A stretch of 64,000 nt of DNA from Mycolicibacterium moriokaense (lineage in GTDB: Bacteria; Actinomycetota; Actinomycetes; Mycobacteriales; Mycobacteriaceae): the NCBI RefSeq assembly GCF_010726085.1, contig NZ_AP022560.1:2294001-2358000 (forward strand), in the 5' to 3' direction. Within the stretch, counting starts at the first letter, position 1. Every line of letters begins with the position of its first letter. A model generated the notes under the pieces. The model was not told the DNA's origin. It did not search any database and was given only the letters and a program-made list of their open reading frames with translations. A program made the translations under genes and the position numbers. This document shows positions 46,088 to 54,331 of the stretch, one piece after another.

Positions 46088-46870
46088 GTGTACATCGAAT
46101 ACGAAGTCGCCGACAAGATCGCCACCATCACCCTGAACCGGCCCGAGGCCGCCAACGCACAGAACACCGAGTTCCTCGACGAGTTGGACTCCGCGTGGAC
46201 GCGGGCCGCGGAGGACAACGATGTCGCGGTGATCATCCTGCGCGCCAACGGAAAACACTTCTCGGCCGGACACGATCTGCGCGGCGGCGGACCCATCCCC
46301 GACAAGATCACGCTCGAGTTCCTCATCCAGCACGAGCACCGGCGCTACCTCGAATACACGCTTAAATGGCGCAACGTGCCCAAGCCGTCGATCGCTGCCG
46401 TGCAGGGCCGCTGCATCTCCGGTGGCCTGCTGCTGTGCTGGCCGTGCGATCTCATCGTCGCCGCCGATGACGCGTTGTTCTCTGACCCGGTGGTGCTGAT
46501 GGGTATCGGTGGCGTCGAATACCACGGCCACACCTGGGAACTGGGGCCGCGTAAGGCCAAGGAGATCCTGTTCACGGGTCGGGCGATGACGGCCGATGAG
46601 GTCGCGAGCACCGGAATGGTCAACCGGGTGGTGCCGCGCGACCAACTCGATTCCGAGACCAGGGCATTGGCCGAACAGATCGCCAAGATGCCGAGTTTTG
46701 CGCTGCGCCAAGCCAAACGGGCCGTCAACCAGACTCTCGACGTGCAGGGCTTCTACGCGGCCATCCAATCGGTGTTCGACATCCACCAGACCGGCCACGG
46801 CAACGCGCTGAGCGTGAGCGGCTGGCCGGTGCTGGTGAACCTCGACGATATGAAGGCGAATATCCAGTAG
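46088..46870 (+). CDS. Enoyl-CoA hydratase/isomerase family protein
   Basis: 260 residues, GTG start 8 bp after the dehydrogenase stop. Oxyanion loop H-F-S-A-G-H-D-L and G-R-C-I-S-G-G-L-L-L-C-W-P-C-D-L; both glutamates of classic crotonase are replaced (Leu, Val), so the reaction may not be simple hydration. It is convergent with the acyl-CoA dehydrogenase pair, leaving a 3-bp gap. Confidence 0.87.
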   Translation: MYIEYEVADKIATITLNRPEAANAQNTEFLDELDSAWTRAAEDNDVAVIILRANGKHFSAGHDLRGGGPIPDKITLEFLIQHEHRRYLEYTLKWRNVPKPSIAAVQGRCISGGLLLCWPCDLIVAADDALFSDPVVLMGIGGVEYHGHTWELGPRKAKEILFTGRAMTADEVASTGMVNRVVPRDQLDSETRALAEQIAKMPSFALRQAKRAVNQTLDVQGFYAAIQSVFDIHQTGHGNALSVSGWPVLVNLDDMKANIQ

Positions 46871-46873
46871 TCG

Positions 46874-47671
46874 CTAGAGATGGGCGAGGCGGGGGACCGA
46901 GCCGCGGGCTCGCAGCCCTGCCCCGGCCCTGCGCGTGAGTTCCTTTGAGCTGCCGAGCAACCCGTCGAGAACCAGCGCGCGCTCGATGTGGTGGTGCAGT
47001 TCATGCTCGGCGGTGAAGCCGATGCCTGCCAGCACCTGCTGGCAGTGTTTGGCCGCGGTCAACGCGGCCTTACCGGCGGCGGCCTTGCCCAACAGCGCGG
47101 TCAGGTCGGGGTTGTCGTCGCCGGGCAGCGCCAGCGTCGCCTCCGCACCTTCGATCGCCACCAGCGTCTCGGCCAGTTTGTGACGGATCGCCTGAAAGGA
47201 TGCGATCGGCTTACCGAACTGCACCCGGTCCAGCGCGTGTTGGCGGGCCAGCGACAGCATCGCCCGTGCCGAGCCGACGAGCCACCAGCCGACCGCGCGA
47301 CGGGCGTCGGGCAGCCGTGGATGACCGCCCTCCTCGACCCGTCGCAACGGCAACCCGCCGAGCGCGGAGCTTTCATCAGCCGTGGCGTAGTCCCACACCA
47401 CCCAGCCTCCGCCCGCATAGGGGAGTGCGGGGGTAGCGCCCTCGTCGGGGCTGGAGGCCAGCAGCACCACGTCGTTGAGAACAGAAGCGTGCGCACCTGT
47501 TTCGCCGAGTAGGCGGAACACCAGGGGTATCGCCACCTCGGACATGTCAGACAGCATCTCGGCCCAGCCGAGCTCGGCGAGTGCGGCGTCGAGTTCGACG
47601 CCGGACGTCGACAGCATCGTCTTGCGCAGGCCGTCTTCGAGCAGGTCGAGTGATTCGTCGTCCACGATCAC
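46874..47671 (-). CDS. Short acyl-CoA dehydrogenase-like subunit
   Basis: 265 residues, much shorter than a full dehydrogenase. It keeps the C-terminal domain (D-R-V-Q-F-G-K-P-I-A-S-F-Q-A-I-R, then Q-Q-V-L-A-G-I-G-F-T-A-E-H-E-L-H) but lacks the E-P-G-x-G-S-D region. Such proteins pair with a full-length partner in mycobacterial alpha2beta2 FadE complexes acting on bulky CoA esters. GTGA overlap with the upstream full-length gene supports that. Confidence 0.84.
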   Translation of the reverse strand: MIVDDESLDLLEDGLRKTMLSTSGVELDAALAELGWAEMLSDMSEVAIPLVFRLLGETGAHASVLNDVVLLASSPDEGATPALPYAGGGWVVWDYATADESSALGGLPLRRVEEGGHPRLPDARRAVGWWLVGSARAMLSLARQHALDRVQFGKPIASFQAIRHKLAETLVAIEGAEATLALPGDDNPDLTALLGKAAAGKAALTAAKHCQQVLAGIGFTAEHELHHHIERALVLDGLLGSSKELTRRAGAGLRARGSVPRLAHL

Positions 47672-48801
47672 TCCTTCCCGAGGTCCAGCAGGCGGCGGGC
47701 GATGATGTTGCGTTGCACCTCGGCGGTGCCGCCGTAGATGGTGGCCGCCCGGGAATAGAGGTATTCGGTGCGCCAGTCGGTGTCGTCGAGCTCGATGACA
47801 CCGGGCAGCAGATCGCGCACGGTGTCGTAGAGCTGTTGTTCGGCACCGGCTAACAGCACCTTGTCGATCGACGTGTCCGCGCCCAGCTTGTTGCCATCGG
47901 CCAGCCGAAGCTGCGTGGCTCGCGACCGGCAGCGCAACGTGTGTAGGGCCAGATATGTCTCGCCCAATTCCGAATCTGCGGCCTGGCCAAGGCTTTTGAC
48001 TTCACCGACCAGCGAGTCCAAGCGTGAGTAGAGGTAGGCGATGCGCTGCCAGAAGCACGTCGAGCGCTCGTAGGGCAGCAAGTCCATCGCGACCTGCCAA
48101 CCGTCGCCGGGGTTTCCGAGCATCCGGTCGGCGGGCACCACCACGTCGTCGAAGTAGACCTCACAGAACTCGTCGACGCCATGCATCGTGCGCAATGGGC
48201 GGACATCGACGCCCGGACTGTCCACGTCGATGAAGAAGGCGGTGATCCCCGAATGTCCTGGCCCCGTTCGGGTGAGCAGGACACACCGCTTTGCGTACTG
48301 CGCGAAGCTGGTCCACACCTTCTGGCCGTTGATCACCCACTCGTCACCACGCTGTTCGGCGCGGGTGGTCAACGACGCCAGATCGCTGCCCGAGCCCGGC
48401 TCGGAGAACCCTTGGCACCACGTCTCCTGGCCCGACAGCAGGCGCGGCACCATCTCCGCGGCGAGTTCGGGTCGGGCGTAGTCGATCATCGTCGGGGTCA
48501 GCACCTCGAGCATGGAGTACGGACCGGGATCGTCGAGCCGGCGGCCGACGACCTCCTCGCCGACGATGGCGCGCAGGATCATCGGCCCGCCGAGGCCGCC
48601 CGCGGATTCCGGCCAGCCCCACCGCATCCAGCCCGCGTCGTAGAGCTCGCGCAGCACGCGGGCGTGCTGCGCGTGCTTGGCGTCCAGCGAGTGGTCACCG
48701 GGCGGCGGGGCCAGGTCGTGGCTGTCGAGCCACGCGACCAACTGCGAGCGGAACTCGGCGACTGTCGCGAACTCGGTGCCAGCGGTCAGTTCGCTGGTCA
48801 T
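47668..48801 (-). CDS. Acyl-CoA dehydrogenase
   Basis: 377 residues. C-Q-G-F-S-E-P-G-S-G-S-D-L-A-S-L near 129-144, K-V-W-T-S-F-A, and I-Y-G-G-T-A-E-V-Q-R-N at the C-terminus. ATGA overlap with the SnoaL-like gene upstream and GTGA overlap with the short dehydrogenase downstream. The two dehydrogenases probably form one heteromeric enzyme for a cyclic or branched acyl-CoA. Confidence 0.9.
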   Translation of the reverse strand: MTSELTAGTEFATVAEFRSQLVAWLDSHDLAPPPGDHSLDAKHAQHARVLRELYDAGWMRWGWPESAGGLGGPMILRAIVGEEVVGRRLDDPGPYSMLEVLTPTMIDYARPELAAEMVPRLLSGQETWCQGFSEPGSGSDLASLTTRAEQRGDEWVINGQKVWTSFAQYAKRCVLLTRTGPGHSGITAFFIDVDSPGVDVRPLRTMHGVDEFCEVYFDDVVVPADRMLGNPGDGWQVAMDLLPYERSTCFWQRIAYLYSRLDSLVGEVKSLGQAADSELGETYLALHTLRCRSRATQLRLADGNKLGADTSIDKVLLAGAEQQLYDTVRDLLPGVIELDDTDWRTEYLYSRAATIYGGTAEVQRNIIARRLLDLGKE

Positions 48802-49256
48802 CCGGCCTCCGGCCGGCCGATCGCGTGTGGTCGCCCCGAATCATGGTCTCCGCTGCGCCGGATGAACGTCATGGCGCGGGTTTTCAGCCGCCACCCGTCG
48901 TCGGTGCGGACATAGGTGTCGTTGTAGTAGCCGATGCGCATGTCGTGTTTGGAGTGCTCGATGAAGCACAGCGGCTGTGTGCCGGTGGCCTTGTCGGGAT
49001 CGGCGTCATCGAAGGTCACCAGGGATGTGCCCGTCATGAACAGTCCCTTTGGGGCGGCCTCGACGAGCTCTGGAAAGCGCGCCAACGTGTACGTGGAGCC
49101 GAACGCGCTGTACGTGCCGTCCGGCGTGAACACCGAGATCAGTCCGTCGATGTCGCCTTGGGTGATCGTGACCGCATACCTGGCGAGCAGCTGCTGGATC
49201 TCGACGAGATCGTCCGTTCGTGGTGGGGCCGCAGGCCGACTATTGCTTGGCGTCAT
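48798..49256 (-). CDS. SnoaL-like (NTF2-fold) protein
   Basis: 152 residues; the N-terminal helix and strand pattern (I-Q-Q-L-L-A-R-Y-A-V-T-I-T-Q-G-D-I-D-G-L, F-T-P-D-G-T-Y-S) is typical of SnoaL_4. It may act as an isomerase, dehydratase or small ring-hydroxylating beta-like subunit. Its start overlaps the upstream amidohydrolase end by 17 bp, so it belongs to the long leftward Rieske operon. Confidence 0.8.
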   Translation of the reverse strand: MTPSNSRPAAPPRTDDLVEIQQLLARYAVTITQGDIDGLISVFTPDGTYSAFGSTYTLARFPELVEAAPKGLFMTGTSLVTFDDADPDKATGTQPLCFIEHSKHDMRIGYYNDTYVRTDDGWRLKTRAMTFIRRSGDHDSGRPHAIGRPEAG

Positions 49257-50466
49257 TCTTGAAGACCTTACCGCCCTTCATTACAAAACTTACATTCCGT
49301 GTAACGGTGATATCCGCCAGCGGATCGCCGGGTACGGCGATGATGTCTGCCAGGTAGCCCTCGGCGATGCGGCCGAGGTCCGATCTGTCGATCAGGTCCG
49401 CGGCGACGACCGTGGCCGCCCGCAGCACCGCGTCGGCAGGCATGCCCCAGTCGACCAGCGTGACGAGTTCATCGGCATTTTTTCCGTGCGGGATCGCTGG
49501 GGCGTCGGAGCCGACCGCGATCTTCGCCCCGGCCTCATACGCCGCCTGGATGGACGTACGCGCCTTCGGGAACATCTCGGCGGCCTTGTCCTGCAACTCC
49601 TTTGGAGCTCTGGACACGTCCATCGCCTCGGCCAGTCGGCGGGTGGTGACCAGGAACCGGTCGTTGTCCACCAGCATCTTGATGGCCTCGTCGTCCATCA
49701 GGAAGCCGTGCTCGATGCAGTCGATACCGCACGCCACAGCGTGTTTGACGGCCTCCGCGCCGTGGGTGTGCGCGGCGACCTTCAGGCCGCGACGGTGTGC
49801 CTCGTCGACGATCGCCCGCAGTTCGTCGTCCGAATAGTGTTGTGCCCCAGCCTCACCGGTCAGCGACATCACTCCGCCGGACACGCACACCTTGATCACC
49901 TGGGCGCCGTGCTTGATCTGGTAACGGACGGCCTTGCGGACTTCGTCGACGCCGTTGGCGATGCCCTCCTCGACCGTCAACTCGAGCGCACCGGGCATGA
50001 ACGCGGCGAACATCGTCGGGTCGAGATGCCCGCCGGTCGGGGTGATCGCGTGACCCGCGGGCACAATCCGCGGACCGTCGATCCATCCGGCGTCGATGGC
50101 CCTGCCGAGCGAGACGTCGAGGAGGTAACCGCCTGTCTTGATGAACAATCCGAGGTTGCGCACCGTGGTGAACCCCGCGCGCAGTGTGCGCCTCGCATTA
50201 CCGACGGCACGCAGCACGCGGATCGCGGGATCGTCCTGCACCTGGGACAGGCCCGGGGTCTCACCCCGCCCGCCCATCAGGAGGTTGACCTCCATGTCCA
50301 TCAGGCCAGGCAGCAGGATGGCGTCCCCGAGATCGATGACCTGATCGTCGGGACCTGCCGCCCCGCCGACGCCGACGATCCGATCGTCTTCGATGAGAAC
50401 GATTCCCGGTCGGACGATCTCGCCGGCGTCGACGTCGAGTAGACCCGCGGCCTTGAGGGTCAGCAC
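49240..50466 (-). CDS. Amidohydrolase, imidazolonepropionase-like, with altered first metal motif
   Basis: 408 residues from GTG 50466, 2 bp after the upstream stop. The composite beta-domain plus TIM barrel includes V-K-V-C-V-S-G-G (carboxylated Lys region), A-A-H-T-H-G, I-E-H-G-F, and G-S-D-A-P-A-I-P-H-G. The usual strand-1 H-x-H is E59-V-N61 (L-M-D-M-E-V-N), so the alpha-metal ligands differ from classic members. It could hydrolyse a cyclic amide or lactone, or act with one metal. Confidence 0.83.
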   Translation of the reverse strand: MLTLKAAGLLDVDAGEIVRPGIVLIEDDRIVGVGGAAGPDDQVIDLGDAILLPGLMDMEVNLLMGGRGETPGLSQVQDDPAIRVLRAVGNARRTLRAGFTTVRNLGLFIKTGGYLLDVSLGRAIDAGWIDGPRIVPAGHAITPTGGHLDPTMFAAFMPGALELTVEEGIANGVDEVRKAVRYQIKHGAQVIKVCVSGGVMSLTGEAGAQHYSDDELRAIVDEAHRRGLKVAAHTHGAEAVKHAVACGIDCIEHGFLMDDEAIKMLVDNDRFLVTTRRLAEAMDVSRAPKELQDKAAEMFPKARTSIQAAYEAGAKIAVGSDAPAIPHGKNADELVTLVDWGMPADAVLRAATVVAADLIDRSDLGRIAEGYLADIIAVPGDPLADITVTRNVSFVMKGGKVFKNDAKQ

Positions 50467-50468
50467 GG

Positions 50469-50798
50469 TCAGACCACCGGCTCCTTGATACAGGTGATGT
50501 AGGTGGCGCCGCTGTCGAGCACGCGGGGCTGCTTCCACACCTCGATGGGGAACGACACGTTGACCAGCGACTGCATCATGTGAATGAGAGCCTTTGCATC
50601 GTCGGGCATTCCGTCCAGCGGGAACCTGGCATCGCAGTATTCCATGACTGCCTCCAGGCGCGGAAAGGCTGCGTCGTAGAACTCCTGCAACTCCTCCATG
50701 GAGGAGGCCAGTCGCTTCTGATAGCGGTCTTCCTCGTTGGGCAGGCACCAATCGGTGAAGCGTTCCAGGTCGGCGAACTCTGGTGGCAACTTAGGCAT
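50469..50798 (-). CDS. Small conserved protein of unknown function linked to Rieske oxygenase
   Basis: 109 residues from ATG 50798, overlapping the Rieske stop by 8 bp. It is acidic and mostly helical by eye (E-D-R-Y-Q-K-R-L-A-S-S-M-E-E-L-Q-E-F), with two Cys (W-C-L-P and Y-C-D-A) but no signal peptide, TM helix or metal motif. I do not recognise the family. Its position between the oxygenase and an amidohydrolase suggests a dedicated accessory or enzyme of that step. Confidence 0.75.
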   Translation of the reverse strand: MPKLPPEFADLERFTDWCLPNEEDRYQKRLASSMEELQEFYDAAFPRLEAVMEYCDARFPLDGMPDDAKALIHMMQSLVNVSFPIEVWKQPRVLDSGATYITCIKEPVV

Positions 50799-52146
50799 TG
50801 ATGGCGTCCTTCTTGCTGGCGTTCGACGTGGCGTGACCATTGGCGTCACCGTTGGTATCGCCGTTGGTCAGGCCCTTTTCCTTCTTGTACGCGTTGACGT
50901 AATCCCATGCCGTCTTGTGCAGGTGACGCAGCAGAATCTCCTGATCGCACAACGGGAAGTCGGTGACGACCCGGGTGCCGATCTGTGTCTGGGTGGCCTC
51001 CAGCGTGTTGGCGTCCTGGAACGCATACTCCTTGAACGTGACCGCCGCGAGCTCGTGGGCGAGCCGTTCGCGGGTGTTGGTGGCCGGCACGAAGTACAGG
51101 GTGCACTCGAAGATGTGCTTGTCCACATCGGTAGGCCAGTAGTGGTAGGTGAGGTACCAGCCCGGCGCCCACAGCAGCAGGGTGAAGTTGGGAAAGAACT
51201 CGAACGAGTCCTGACCCCACGCGTGGTGGCGCGACGGGTTGACCGCCGGTGGCAACTCGTCGGGCAGGATGCCCTTGATCTTCGGCCGGTCCCACGGGCC
51301 GAACAGCCCGCTGTGCAGCACCCGCTCGATCGGCTTGACCATGTTCTCGTCCTTCGGCGGGCTCATGCCGCCCCAGGACGAGATCATCGAGTGCTGACCT
51401 TTGATGTCGTAGTGCAGCGCCTCGAAACCGTAGCTCGCGAGCTTCTCGGCTTCCTCCTTGACCGCCTGCTTCATGTGCAGGATCGGCGCGTGGTAGAACT
51501 CGACGAACGCGTCGATGAACAGCTTCCAGTTGGCGTTGACTTCGGCTCGGTAGCTGTAGGTTTCGGTCATCTCATGGAAGGGATAGCCCTCCAGACCCTT
51601 CGCGAATTCACCGAGATAGTCGGTCAACGGCTCGGCGTCGTTGTCGAAGTTGATGAAGATGAAGCCTTCCCACACCTCGCAGCGCACGGGCACCAGTCCG
51701 TAGTCGCCCTTGTCGAGGTCGAAGAACTCGTCCTCCTGCTGCACGAAGGTGAGGTCACCCTCGAGGCTGTAGCGCCAGGCGTGGTACTTGCAGGTGAACT
51801 GACGGCAGGTGCCCGACACCTCGTCACCCGGATAGTCGTTCCACACCAGCTTGTTTCCGCGGTGGCGGCACAGGTTGTAGAAGGCGCGAACCTTCTCCTG
51901 CTTGTCCTTGACGATGATGACCGACGTGCCCTTGCCGGCGGACGGCATCTCCTTGGTGAAGTAGCTGCCCTTCTTGGGGAGTCGCTCCACGCGTCCGACG
52001 TTGAGCCAGCACTTGCGGAAGATGGCCTGCTGTTCGAGCTTCCACTGCTCGGGATCGATCGAATCGGTGTAATCGACCGGCGCCGTTCCCAGTTCGGGCC
52101 AGTTCTCAGTCCAACTGCCCGCCGCCGGCTTGGGGAAAAATGCCAC
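50791..52146 (-). CDS. Rieske non-heme iron oxygenase, alpha subunit
   Basis: 451 residues from GTG 52146 (AGAGAGG upstream); a longer frame to 52224 is not needed. Rieske cluster C-R-H-R-G-N ... C-K-Y-H-A-W (2Fe-2S) and mononuclear Fe region N-W-K-L-F-I-D-A-F-V-E-F-Y-H-A-P-I-L-H. It would hydroxylate a ring or side chain. No ferredoxin or reductase gene is adjacent. The C-terminal tail has three 12-bp-repeat N-G units (D-T-N-G-D-A-N-G-H), probably a disordered extension. Confidence 0.92.
   Translation of the reverse strand: MAFFPKPAAGSWTENWPELGTAPVDYTDSIDPEQWKLEQQAIFRKCWLNVGRVERLPKKGSYFTKEMPSAGKGTSVIIVKDKQEKVRAFYNLCRHRGNKLVWNDYPGDEVSGTCRQFTCKYHAWRYSLEGDLTFVQQEDEFFDLDKGDYGLVPVRCEVWEGFIFINFDNDAEPLTDYLGEFAKGLEGYPFHEMTETYSYRAEVNANWKLFIDAFVEFYHAPILHMKQAVKEEAEKLASYGFEALHYDIKGQHSMISSWGGMSPPKDENMVKPIERVLHSGLFGPWDRPKIKGILPDELPPAVNPSRHHAWGQDSFEFFPNFTLLLWAPGWYLTYHYWPTDVDKHIFECTLYFVPATNTRERLAHELAAVTFKEYAFQDANTLEATQTQIGTRVVTDFPLCDQEILLRHLHKTAWDYVNAYKKEKGLTNGDTNGDANGHATSNASKKDAINA
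50838..50873. repeat. 3 x 12-bp tandem repeat in Rieske gene tail
   Basis: CCATTGGCGTCA, CCGTTGGTATCG and CCGTTGGTCAGG follow one another and encode the Asn-Gly-rich C-terminus of the Rieske protein on the minus strand. Copy number could vary between strains. Confidence 0.6.
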
Positions 52147-52153
52147 GGTTTGT

Positions 52154-52693
52154 CTACCTCTCTGCGTGTTCTTCTGCGTCGGGTTCGACACCGAACGTGT
52201 TGATAGCCATGGCGAGTGCGCCATAGCAGCCGATGGTGAAGACGAGATCCATCCGTTGGCGCTCGTCGAGGTGCTCCGAGAGCGCCGCCCAGGTGGCGTC
52301 GGAGATCACCGAGTCGTCCTCGAGCTCATCCACGGCCGCGATGACCGCGCGGTCGAGTGCGTCGGCCGCCTCACCGCGCTGGATACCCTCGATGACCTCG
52401 GGGGTCAGGCCCGCCTCGCCGCCCATGCGGACGTGGTGGCGCCATTCGTACTCGCAGTGGCGCCGGTGGGCGACGCGCAGCACCGCCAGCTCGCGCAACC
52501 GTTCCGGCAGCGTCGACCCGTAGAGCAAGTGGAAGTTGAAGCGCAGGAACGCCCGGGTCAGCTTGGGGTGGCGGACGAGTGTCGCGACGAGGTTGCCCGC
52601 GGCCTCCGGGTTGCGGCGCTCGATCGGCATGTTCGACAGCGCACGGTCGACGGCGTCATCCCACTGGTCAGCGGGGAGCGGCGAGACACGCAC
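52154..52693 (-). CDS. Carboxymuconolactone decarboxylase (AhpD-like) family protein
   Basis: 179 residues from GTG 52693, preceded by GAGAGGAAG. The frame continues to 52741 but that extension would translate the operator at 52715-52729. The CMD fold shows L-R-E-L-A-V-L-R-V-A and E-Y-E-W-R-H-H; there is no C-x-x-C redox pair, so it is not a peroxidase of AhpD type. Relatives act on muconolactone-like lactones or in fatty acid and steroid operons. It heads the leftward Rieske operon. Confidence 0.84.
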   Translation of the reverse strand: MRVSPLPADQWDDAVDRALSNMPIERRNPEAAGNLVATLVRHPKLTRAFLRFNFHLLYGSTLPERLRELAVLRVAHRRHCEYEWRHHVRMGGEAGLTPEVIEGIQRGEAADALDRAVIAAVDELEDDSVISDATWAALSEHLDERQRMDLVFTIGCYGALAMAINTFGVEPDAEEHAER

Positions 52694-52714
52694 CGACGGC
52701 TTCCTCTCGTTCAC

Positions 52715-52729
52715 GAGAATTAGATTCTC
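52715..52729. promoter_or_regulatory. Palindromic operator GAGAAT-N3-ATTCTC
   Basis: Perfect copy (spacer TAG) 22 bp upstream of the CMD start and about 225 bp before the amidohydrolase at 52954. The 260-bp divergent region also has TTCTC (52861) facing GAGAA (52873) across seven bases. Confidence 0.72.
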
Positions 52730-52953
52730 ATATTTCGCCAATAGATTTCCACCTTTCCTTCAGATGGTCAATCCCGAACGTCGGATGTGCCGGTCAGCGA
52801 GCTGTCACTTAGCGCCAACGGTGCAGCAAGAAGGCCATGCGGACGCTTTCGGACATTGATTCTCGCCGCAAGAGAAGCTAGTTTCCTGAGATAGAGAACA
52901 CCACTGGGCAACTAGTGTCGGTGCCATCACAGGTTTCGACGGAGGGAACAGGC

Positions 52954-54249
52954 ATGAACAAAGAAGACATGATCCTGATCAGCGTTGATGATCACATCGT
53001 CGAACCGCCTGACATGTTCAAGAATCATCTGCCGAAGAAGTACCTCGACGAGGCGCCGCGGTTGGTGCACAACCCCGATGGGTCGGACACCTGGCAGTTC
53101 CGCGACGTCGTCATCCCGAACGTCGCGTTGAACGCGGTGGCCGGCCGGCCCAAGGAGGAGTACGGCCTGGAGCCGCAGGGTCTCGACGAGATCCGGCCGG
53201 GCTGCTGGCAGGTCGACGAGCGGGTCAAGGACATGAACGCCGGCGGCATTCTCGGCTCGATGTGCTTCCCGTCGTTCCCCGGTTTCGCCGGGCGACTGTT
53301 CGCCACCGAGGACCCGGAGTTCTCCTTGGCTCTGGTGCAGGCCTACAACGACTGGCACGTCGAGGAGTGGTGCGGGGCGTACCCGGCGCGGTTCATCCCG
53401 ATGACGCTGCCGGTGATCTGGGATCCGGAGGCCTGCGCCAAGGAGATCCGCCGCAACGCGGCGCGCGGTGTGCACTCGCTGACGTTCACCGAGAACCCTT
53501 CGGCGATGGGCTATCCCAGCTTCCACGACTTCGACCACTGGAAGCCGATGTGGGACGCGCTCGTCGACACCGAGACCGTGCTCAACGTGCACATCGGGTC
53601 GTCGGGTCGGCTGGCGATCACCGCCCCGGACGCGCCGATGGACGTGATGATCACCCTGCAGCCGATGAACATCGTGCAGGCCGCCGCGGACCTGCTGTGG
53701 TCTCGGCCGATCAAGGAGTACCCGACGCTGAAGATCGCGTTGTCCGAGGGCGGCACCGGCTGGATTCCGTATTTCCTGGAGCGGGTGGACCGCACCTATG
53801 AGATGCACTCGACGTGGACGGGCCAGGACTTCAAGGGCAAGCTGCCTTCCGAGGTGTTCCGGGATCACTTCCTGACCTGCTTCATCGCCGACCCGGTGGG
53901 GGTGACGACACGTCATCAGATCGGCGTCGAGAACATCTGCTGGGAAGCCGACTACCCGCACAGCGACTCGATGTGGCCCGGTGCGCCCGAGCAGCTCGAT
54001 GAGGTGCTGAAGGCCAACAACGTGCCCGACGACGAGATCAACAAGATGACCTACGAGAACGCCATGCGGTGGTACCACTGGGATCCGTTCACCCATATGA
54101 CCAAGGAGCAGGCGACCGTCGGCGCGCTGCGCAAGGCGGCCGAGGGTCACGACGTGTCCATCCAGGCGCTGTCGAAGAAGGAGAAGACCGGCGCCACGTT
54201 CGGTGACTTCGCGGCCAAGGCCAAGGAATTGACGGGCAACAAAGACTGA
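52954..54249 (+). CDS. Amidohydrolase family 2 protein
   Basis: 431 residues from ATG 52954 with GGAGGGA upstream. The N-terminal S-V-D-D-H-I-V-E-P-P-D is the mycobacterial form of the strand-1 metal site; a late Asp lies in W-E-A-D-Y-P-H-S-D-S. It is larger than the homologue at 26089, with a Lys-rich C-terminal tail (S-K-K-E-K-T-G...K-A-K-E-L). It is divergent from the Rieske operon and likely co-regulated with it. Decarboxylation or hydrolysis of a ring product is plausible. Confidence 0.85.
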   Translation: MNKEDMILISVDDHIVEPPDMFKNHLPKKYLDEAPRLVHNPDGSDTWQFRDVVIPNVALNAVAGRPKEEYGLEPQGLDEIRPGCWQVDERVKDMNAGGILGSMCFPSFPGFAGRLFATEDPEFSLALVQAYNDWHVEEWCGAYPARFIPMTLPVIWDPEACAKEIRRNAARGVHSLTFTENPSAMGYPSFHDFDHWKPMWDALVDTETVLNVHIGSSGRLAITAPDAPMDVMITLQPMNIVQAAADLLWSRPIKEYPTLKIALSEGGTGWIPYFLERVDRTYEMHSTWTGQDFKGKLPSEVFRDHFLTCFIADPVGVTTRHQIGVENICWEADYPHSDSMWPGAPEQLDEVLKANNVPDDEINKMTYENAMRWYHWDPFTHMTKEQATVGALRKAAEGHDVSIQALSKKEKTGATFGDFAAKAKELTGNKD

Positions 54250-54258
54250 GTCCCCACA

Positions 54259-54311
54259 GCGATTTCGGCGTGCCAGGTAACGCTCAGCGAGACTTAGCAC
54301 GCCGAAATCGC
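54259..54311. repeat. Palindromic repeat family A, copy 1
   Basis: GCGATTTCGGCGTGC (54259-54273) and GCACGCCGAAATCGC (54297-54311) are perfect 15-bp arms. The core also contains a CGCTCAGCGAGA segment shared with copies at 59917 and 63872. It lies between the amidohydrolase and an acyl-CoA dehydrogenase in the same direction, and lacks a T-run. Confidence 0.78.
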
Positions 54312-54331
54312 CATGCAATAGAGGAGAGCAC

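Noticed and set aside
3857..52729. Treating the GAGAAT palindromes as KstR operators
   Set aside because: The steroid KstR site I know has an AAC-N2-GTT core of even length; these sites have 3-bp spacers and mostly AAT/ATT arms.
52739..52953. A short gene in the divergent region before the amidohydrolase
   Set aside because: Frames there are short, without ribosome sites or motifs; the region looks like promoter DNA.
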